Positions 58,474-64,000 of a stretch of DNA of 64,000 bases are shown piece after piece. Both the position numbers and the translations under genes were made by a program. Every line of letters begins with the position of its first letter. Position 1 is the first letter of the stretch. Location: the NCBI RefSeq assembly GCF_004329715.1, contig NZ_JXSY01000026.1, forward strand, positions 50,044 through 114,043, given 5' to 3'. Under the pieces are notes generated by a model that was given only the letters and a program-made list of their open reading frames with translations, searched no databases and was not told the DNA's origin. The DNA comes from Bowmanella sp. JS7-9 (GTDB lineage: Bacteria > Pseudomonadota > Gammaproteobacteria > Enterobacterales > Alteromonadaceae).

Positions 58474-59409
58474 ATGAATATATCCAGAATCGACCTGAAT
58501 TTATTGGTCTATTTCGACGTGTTGTTACGTGAAAAAAGCGTTACCCGCGCCGCCCATCAGTTATCTATAACGCAACCCGCCATGAGTAACGGCCTCAAAC
58601 GGCTGCGCGAGCTATTCAATGATCCGGTACTGGTGCGCACCAGCGATGGCATGACCCCAACCCAACGGGCACTGGAACTGCAACCTGTGGTGCGTGACGT
58701 GTTGTCTAAACTGGAAGCGGCGATACAGCCTGAAGTGGAATTCGATCCGGCCAGCAGTGAGCGTACCTTTCGGATTATGGCCAGCGACTACGCCGAATCC
58801 ACCCTGTTGATTGAGGTCTTGCGCCGCCTGTCACAAGTGGCGCCGGGGATTACCCTGGATATCATTACGCCATCAGATGTGACCTTCCATGATGTGGAGC
58901 ATGGCAAAGTAGACATGGCGATTAACCGCTTTGACGAGCTGCCCCTGTCGTTTCATCAAAAGGTTCTGTGGTACGACAGTTTCAGTTGCGTAATGAATGA
59001 GAGTAATCCGGCCGCGAAAGACTTCACACTGGATAACTATCTGAAAGCACAACATATTTGGGTAAGTAAAACCGGCTTTGGAGTCGGTGTGGGGATTGAC
59101 CCTAATGAGGTCCAGAAGCTCGGCTGGGTTGACGCCGAACTGACCAAACTGGGCAAGAAACGTCATATTAAGATCTTTACCCGTCACTACCATGTGGCAC
59201 TGCAATTGGCGCGCGAGCACAATCTGGTCGCCACCCTGCCAAGCCGCGCGGCGCAAATTTATCGCCATGATCCGACTATGGTGATCAGCGATCCGCCGTT
59301 TGATATTCCTCCCATCGCACTGAAAATGGCCTGGAGCGCATTACTGCAACACGATGCCGGGCACATCTGGCTACGTCGTTTGATTATGGACATTGCTGCA
59401 GAGTTATAA
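58474..59409 (+). CDS. LysR family regulator between aceA and glcB
   Basis: 311 aa. LysR HTH (LNLLVYFDVLLREKSVTRAA, LSITQPAMSNGLKRLRELF) of the NodD-like branch, with a full effector domain. Its place between the two glyoxylate-shunt genes suggests that it controls them; the effector is unknown. Confidence 0.92.
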   Translation: MNISRIDLNLLVYFDVLLREKSVTRAAHQLSITQPAMSNGLKRLRELFNDPVLVRTSDGMTPTQRALELQPVVRDVLSKLEAAIQPEVEFDPASSERTFRIMASDYAESTLLIEVLRRLSQVAPGITLDIITPSDVTFHDVEHGKVDMAINRFDELPLSFHQKVLWYDSFSCVMNESNPAAKDFTLDNYLKAQHIWVSKTGFGVGVGIDPNEVQKLGWVDAELTKLGKKRHIKIFTRHYHVALQLAREHNLVATLPSRAAQIYRHDPTMVISDPPFDIPPIALKMAWSALLQHDAGHIWLRRLIMDIAAEL

Positions 59410-59416
59410 ATGTGAT

Positions 59417-59459
59417 GAATGTTCGCAATTGCGAGCATTCACTCAACAACTGAGTTGAG
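59417..59459. promoter_or_regulatory. Paired inverted repeats upstream of glcB
   Basis: GAATGTTCGCAA (59417-59428) and TTGCGAGCATTC (59429-59440) form a 24-base palindrome with one mismatch, containing the motif shared with aceA. CTCAAC-AACTGA-GTTGAG (59442-59459) follows. Operator or LysR mRNA-end hairpin; no T run. Confidence 0.55.
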
Positions 59460-59503
59460 CTTACCCATAATAGTCAGACATGGCTCCAAGGAGATGCTTT
59501 TTT

Positions 59504-61687
59504 ATGGCCCAGACCCCCCCCTACACCCAATACGGCCCGTTGCAGGTTGCCACCCAACTGGCAACCCTGATTAATGACACTCTGTTACCGGCTGTTGGCC
59601 TGCAGGAGCAGGATTTTTACCCCGGCGTTGTGCAGTTACTCGGCGAATTTATGCCACGAAACGCGGCACTATTAGCCAAACGAGAGACGCTACAACAACA
59701 AATCGATCAATTTCACAAAGCGTTTCCTACCGCCTGCTTCGATGAATACAAAGCGTTTCTGCTGGGCATTGGTTATTTGCAACCTGAGCCTAAGGATTTT
59801 TGCATTGAAACCAACAATGTCGACGCTGAAATCGCGACCATGGCCGGTCCGCAACTGGTCGTGCCGATTAACAATGCGCGCTACGCACTGAATGCGGCCA
59901 ATGCCCGCTGGGGTAGCCTGTATGATGCACTTTACGGCACCGACGCCATCAGCGAAGAAGGCGGCGCAGAAAAAGGCCGTCAGTACAATCCCATCCGTGG
60001 CGAGAAGGTCATTGCGACGGCACGCCGTTATCTAGATAGCATGGCGCCACTGGCCAGCGGCAAACATGCCGATGCGATCAAGTATGAAATTTATGCCGGC
60101 GCACTGCGTGTAACGTTACAGGATGGCCAGAAAACCGGATTACGCCAGCCTCAGCAATTGGTCGCTTATAACGGTGAGCAAAGCAGCCCGCAATGCCTGT
60201 TACTGGTTCACAATGGTTTGCATCTGGATATTCAGTTCGACCCCAGCCATCCGGTCGGTAAATCTGATCCGGCAGGCATCAAAGATATCGTGCTCGAGTC
60301 TGCCCTGACCACTATCATGGATTGCGAAGACTCTGTCGCTGCCGTGGATGCCGAAGATAAAACCCTGGTTTATCAGAACTGGCTGGGCTTGATTCGCGGC
60401 GATTTAAGCGAGTCGGTGCAAAAAGGCGATAACGTCCTGACCCGCACCCTCAATGGTGACCGCCATTACACAGCACTAGACGGAAGCGAAACGGTTCTGC
60501 CGGGTCGCAGTTTGATGTTTGTGCGCAATGTCGGCCATCTGATGACCAATGATGCCATACTATTTAACGGTGCAGAGATTCCCGAAGGGATCCTCGATGG
60601 CATTATTACCAGCCTGATCGCCAAACAGGACGTGATGGCGCTGGGTAAATACCGCAACAGCCGTCATGGCAGCATCTATATCGTGAAACCCAAGATGCAT
60701 GGCCCGGAAGAAGTGGCGTTTACGAATGATTTATTTGCCGCCATCGAAGATCTTCTTGCGCTGCCCGCCAACACGCTGAAAGTCGGCATTATGGATGAGG
60801 AGCGCCGCACCACGGTGAATCTGAAAGCCTGTATTGCCGCTGCTAAGCAACGGGTGGTGTTTATTAACACCGGATTTTTGGACAGAACCGGCGATGAAAT
60901 TCATACCAGCATGCATTTGGGTCCGTTCGCGCGCAAAGCCGACATTAAAGGCATGCCATGGTTGGATGCCTATGAACGTGCCAACGTACACAATGGCCTG
61001 ATTTGTGGCCTGAGCGGTAAAGCACAGATTGGTAAAGGCATGTGGCCAATTCCGGATCAAATGGACGCTATGCTCAAGGCCAAACTGGGTCACCCTAAAG
61101 CTGGCGCCAACACTGCGTGGGTACCATCGCCCACCGCCGCTACCCTGCATGCTTTGCACTATCATCAGGTCGATGTTTTCGGCGTACAGCAACAGCTCAG
61201 TTCGCAGCCTTTTGATGACGCGGATGTCATCCTGCAAATCCCACTGTTAAGTGACAAAAACCACTTAAGCGAGGAAGAGATTCAACTGGAGCTGGAAAAT
61301 AACATTCAGGGCATTCTGGGTTACGTAGTGCGCTGGGTACATCAGGGCGTAGGTTGTTCAAAAGTGCCGGATATTCACAATGTGGGCCTGATGGAAGATC
61401 GCGCGACACTGCGTATTTCCTCCCAGCATATTGCCAATTGGTTATTGCATGGCCTGGTCAGTCGCGAGCAAGTGGACAGCACCATGCGTCGCATGGCGAA
61501 ACTGGTGGACGAGCAAAACGCCGGCGACACGGACTACATTGCCATGGCACCGGATTTTGATGACTCTATTGCGTTTCAGGCGGCCGCTGCACTGATCTTC
61601 GAAGGGGTAAACCAACCAAGTGGTTATACCGAGCCTTTATTGCACCAAAAACGCAAAGAAATGAAGGCGCGCTTGGCCGCTGGCTAA
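59504..61687 (+). CDS. glcB: Malate synthase G
   Basis: 727 aa from ATG 59504 with AAGGAG upstream; family length about 723. Active-site segments [15 protein letters not shown] and [18 protein letters not shown], and C-terminal [18 protein letters not shown]. It condenses glyoxylate with acetyl-CoA to malate, completing the shunt with AceA. Confidence 0.96.
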   Translation: MAQTPPYTQYGPLQVATQLATLINDTLLPAVGLQEQDFYPGVVQLLGEFMPRNAALLAKRETLQQQIDQFHKAFPTACFDEYKAFLLGIGYLQPEPKDFCIETNNVDAEIATMAGPQLVVPINNARYALNAANARWGSLYDALYGTDAISEEGGAEKGRQYNPIRGEKVIATARRYLDSMAPLASGKHADAIKYEIYAGALRVTLQDGQKTGLRQPQQLVAYNGEQSSPQCLLLVHNGLHLDIQFDPSHPVGKSDPAGIKDIVLESALTTIMDCEDSVAAVDAEDKTLVYQNWLGLIRGDLSESVQKGDNVLTRTLNGDRHYTALDGSETVLPGRSLMFVRNVGHLMTNDAILFNGAEIPEGILDGIITSLIAKQDVMALGKYRNSRHGSIYIVKPKMHGPEEVAFTNDLFAAIEDLLALPANTLKVGIMDEERRTTVNLKACIAAAKQRVVFINTGFLDRTGDEIHTSMHLGPFARKADIKGMPWLDAYERANVHNGLICGLSGKAQIGKGMWPIPDQMDAMLKAKLGHPKAGANTAWVPSPTAATLHALHYHQVDVFGVQQQLSSQPFDDADVILQIPLLSDKNHLSEEEIQLELENNIQGILGYVVRWVHQGVGCSKVPDIHNVGLMEDRATLRISSQHIANWLLHGLVSREQVDSTMRRMAKLVDEQNAGDTDYIAMAPDFDDSIAFQAAAALIFEGVNQPSGYTEPLLHQKRKEMKARLAAG

Positions 61688-61744
61688 TTGCGAGTTTTAG
61701 TAGTAAACCGTGATACCAGCCATCCCCGGCAAAACGGTTTTATT

Positions 61745-61769
61745 CAGCACCTTCGGGTGCTGTTTTTTT
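61745..61769 (+). terminator. Terminator after glcB
   Basis: CAGCACC-TTCG-GGTGCTG with T7, a stable UUCG-loop terminator. Confidence 0.9.
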
Positions 61770-61796
61770 GAAAAATAGATCCTGCATAAAAGCGCG

Positions 61797-62138
61797 TCAG
61801 CCGTCAGTTTTGGCAATGTAAATCCACACTTGCTGACCGGACACGGTATCAGCATGCACCCGCTGATAATCGTCGACTTCATATTCGTCCGCTTGCGCCA
61901 GTTCAGCCTCGGTGATTTCAAACACTGTGCCTTTTACCCGATCGGCCGGATTACCGGTGTAACGCAAGATGGGATGGACTGATTGGCCACTGGTTTGCAG
62001 CACCTGCGGATCGCGGATCACTAACTCACCAACGATATAACCAGGCAGTTGATCCATGGTGCCATCCAGCAGGCGTCCAAATGTCGCTAATTGCACATCC
62101 GGTAATTGCAGGGTTCCGTATGAAAATAACCTGGGCAT
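61797..62138 (-). CDS. Gamma-glutamylcyclotransferase family (AIG2-like) protein
   Basis: 113 aa from ATG 62138, chosen because GGAGG lies 9 bases before it, directly abutting the other ATG. The substrate loop RLFSYGTLQ and the acidic DEYEVDDYQRV are family features. Substrate uncertain; members act on gamma-glutamyl peptides or amines. Confidence 0.87.
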   Translation of the reverse strand: MPRLFSYGTLQLPDVQLATFGRLLDGTMDQLPGYIVGELVIRDPQVLQTSGQSVHPILRYTGNPADRVKGTVFEITEAELAQADEYEVDDYQRVHADTVSGQQVWIYIAKTDG

Positions 62139-62189
62139 CAGACGCATCCTCCATGTGGTGAGCGAATACCTTAGCTAAAAATTCAGGCG

Positions 62190-62218
62190 AAAAAAGCCGC
62201 CCAGTTGGACGGCTTTTG
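62190..62218 (-). terminator. Terminator after the amidohydrolase gene
   Basis: AAAAGCCG (62192-62199) pairs with CGGCTTTT (62210-62217); the minus strand reads T after the stem. It lies 11 bases past the stop. Confidence 0.7.
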
Positions 62219-62228
62219 GCCAATTATT

Positions 62229-64000
62229 TTACATCTTAAAATACAAGGGTTGGCGCGACGTCTTGGTTGGCAGAATTTGATTCATGCTGGCGGCATCAAA
62301 CAAACGGCCATTTTGCATCACATGACTAACCCGATCGCTCTGACGAATATCTTTAAGTGGTTCGCCATCAATAATCATCAGATCGGCTAACTTACCCACC
62401 TCAATACTGCCCAGCTCCTTCTCCAGTCCAAACGTTCTGGCCGGGTCAATGGTGGCGGTTTTGAACGCCTCCAATGGAGTCATACCGCCTTGCACATACA
62501 TCCATAATTCCCAATGTGCCCCCAGGCCTTCACGCTGACCATGGGAGCCAATATTGGTATAAACCCCGGCGTCATGCAGTTTTTTCGCCTCTTCAGCTAC
62601 ACGGATGTGGTTGTAGTGGTGCTCGGGCGCAATATCTCGGCGCATTGATACCGGGCGCAGAACGTTTTCCGGCACATACTGACTCAGTCGCGGATGCTTC
62701 CACACATCAGTATGGGAATACCAGTATTTCTCGCCCCAAATCCCGCCATAGGCTACCACCAGCGTCGGGGTATAGGCCGTTCTGGCCTGCGACCACAACT
62801 GCATCACGTCGTCATACATGCGCTCCAACGGAATCGCGTGTTCGATGGTGGTATGTCCGTCAACTACCATGGTCATATTGTGCTGAAACAACGACCCCCC
62901 TTCCGGCACGACCATCATTTGCGTCTGACGACCGGCTTCAATCACCTGTTGGCGCTGGTTACGACGTGGCTGGTTATAGCTTTTCACGCTAAATGCCCCG
63001 GCGGCTTTTAAACGCTCTAAATGGAATTTGGCATCGTCGAGGCTATCAATATGCGAGGTATAGCCAATGCCTTTGGCACCATACAGAATCGTGCCGGTGC
63101 TATATAAACGAGGCGCGACGATTTCACCGGCCTTTTGCATTTCACTGGCAGTAAAAAACTCGGTGGTGTCATTGGATGGATCATGCACCGTGGTAACACC
63201 AAATGTCATGGCGGCCAGCGTCACCCAGTTCTGCTGAGGAATGATTTCATTACTGCCCTGCGGGCCATGGGCGTGGGCATCGATCATACCTGGCAAAATA
63301 GTCTTGCCCTGCATGTCCACCACCTTCGCATCGGCGGGGATATTCACGTCACCGCGCTTTCCTACTGCCGCAATCCGGTTGTCCTGTACCAATACCACAC
63401 CATCGGTGATTACTTCATTGCCCTTCATGGTGGCAATGGTGGCACCGGTCAGCGCAATCAGGCTTTTGGGCTTATCCGCTTTAGCCCTGAAGCCTAAAGA
63501 GGTCACAGTCGGCTCAGACTCAGATGATTTGTCAGCGATAAACACATCCGCCACAGAGGCCTGATACAAATCGGGCCCCAGACTCCAGTAAAGGCCTTTG
63601 CTGTCGGCCTGCCAACTGATATTTTCTCCGGCCCGCAGCGATAACTGATGCACCGGCAAGGCACCATTACTGATCCCACTTTGAATGGTTTGCGCCACAT
63701 CCAGCAATGGGGTGACGAATACCTTAAAGCGTTCTGCATAGGCCAGCAGCTTGCCATCAGGTGATACACGATATTCCGTGGCAAACTCATTCTGATACAA
63801 CTTTGTGGCGTCCTGGCCATCAAGATTGATGCGCCACAATTCGGCCTGCTCACCTATGCCCATGTAATACAGCACAGCGTTATCCGCAGCAAAATGCGCG
63901 AGCATACCGTTTTCAGTAATCAGTTCAGGCTTGCCGCCTTTGGTCGCGACGCGATAAAGCCCGGGTTCGGCATCCCAGATCGGCGGGGTAATGTAACCGC
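62229..64000 (-). CDS. TolB-propeller amidohydrolase, N-terminal part missing at window edge
   Basis: At least 590 aa; the frame stays open to base 64000, beyond the first internal ATG at 63905. The visible N-part is beta-propeller-like (AELWRINLDGQDATKLYQ, TEYRVSPDGKLLAYAERF). The C-part is an amidohydrolase barrel: metal motif DAHAHGP, ligand regions TTIEHAIP and NIGSHGQ, and a late EVGKLADLMIIDG. Such fusions are periplasmic or secreted in many Alteromonadales; substrate unknown, possibly peptides. A signal peptide would lie outside the window. Confidence 0.9.
   Translation of the reverse strand, partial: GYITPPIWDAEPGLYRVATKGGKPELITENGMLAHFAADNAVLYYMGIGEQAELWRINLDGQDATKLYQNEFATEYRVSPDGKLLAYAERFKVFVTPLLDVAQTIQSGISNGALPVHQLSLRAGENISWQADSKGLYWSLGPDLYQASVADVFIADKSSESEPTVTSLGFRAKADKPKSLIALTGATIATMKGNEVITDGVVLVQDNRIAAVGKRGDVNIPADAKVVDMQGKTILPGMIDAHAHGPQGSNEIIPQQNWVTLAAMTFGVTTVHDPSNDTTEFFTASEMQKAGEIVAPRLYSTGTILYGAKGIGYTSHIDSLDDAKFHLERLKAAGAFSVKSYNQPRRNQRQQVIEAGRQTQMMVVPEGGSLFQHNMTMVVDGHTTIEHAIPLERMYDDVMQLWSQARTAYTPTLVVAYGGIWGEKYWYSHTDVWKHPRLSQYVPENVLRPVSMRRDIAPEHHYNHIRVAEEAKKLHDAGVYTNIGSHGQREGLGAHWELWMYVQGGMTPLEAFKTATIDPARTFGLEKELGSIEVGKLADLMIIDGEPLKDIRQSDRVSHVMQNGRLFDAASMNQILPTKTSRQPLYFKM

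Overview
The window reads as a continuous stretch of main chromosome from a marine-type gammaproteobacterium, most likely in or near Alteromonadaceae. The basis is gene content and order: queA-tgt-yajC-secD-secF, rnfABCDGE-nth, a MotY-type sodium-driven flagellar stator partner, aceA and glcB around a LysR gene, bacterioferritin with Bfd, and Fe-superoxide dismutase. The species cannot be named from the sequence. Genes are dense and intact, and I see no insertion sequence, prophage or CRISPR array.

Layout. 1-6.5 kb: the end of glnL and glnG (nitrogen two-component system), an Lrp-type regulator beside a class V aminotransferase, and an SDR/nitroreductase pair divergent from a LysR gene. 6.5-12.3 kb: a light and DNA-repair block with a pirin, an iron-sulfur photolyase, a 49-residue DUF2256 protein, a DASH-type cryptochrome, a third photolyase/cryptochrome and an ACT-domain protein, nearly all overlapping. 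12.3-14.9 kb: a periplasmic binding protein, an NTF2-like protein, and queE divergent from queC. 15.1-25.4 kb: an extended chemotaxis cluster (cheY, STAS, cheA, mcp, cheW, cheR, cheB; then after a LysR gene a REC-domain protein of unknown output, a second cheY and cheD). 25.3-28.3 kb: a hybrid histidine kinase with an H-NOX gas sensor. 28.3-31.7 kb: uvrB overlapping a MATE transporter.

31.7-33.1 kb is the least ordinary part. About 820 bp without a gene hold a cluster of DnaA boxes, a run of GATC sites and AT-rich flanks, resembling oriC or a DnaA-titration locus. Next comes a near-consensus promoter with a GC-rich discriminator, driving six identical tandem tRNA-Asn(GTT) genes on a 98-bp period whose spacers alternate, which points to duplication of a 196-bp dimer.

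33.3-46.1 kb: rnfABCDGE-nth, a YqhA-type membrane protein, glyoxalase I, motY with a sigma-28-like promoter, RNase T, a UspE-like protein, and an oxidative-stress and iron group (peroxiredoxin, bfd with a Fur-like box, bfr, grxD, sodB). 46.1-55.1 kb: a BLUF photoreceptor, a GMC oxidoreductase, a rhodanese, secF-secD-yajC, tgt, an unrecognised membrane protein and queA. 55.1-56.7 kb: cheV, flanked by terminator-bearing segments that look like small RNAs or an attenuator. 56.7-61.8 kb: the glyoxylate shunt (aceA, LysR, glcB), both enzyme genes preceded by a closely related 14-bp motif. The right end carries a gamma-glutamylcyclotransferase-like gene and a truncated TolB-like amidohydrolase.

Links between genes: queE, queC, queA and tgt all serve queuosine synthesis, and tRNA-Asn(GUU), present six times, is one of its substrates. 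The photolyase block and BLUF protein suggest a light-exposed life. Two cheY genes, cheV, motY and H-NOX point to polar-flagellar chemotaxis with several inputs.
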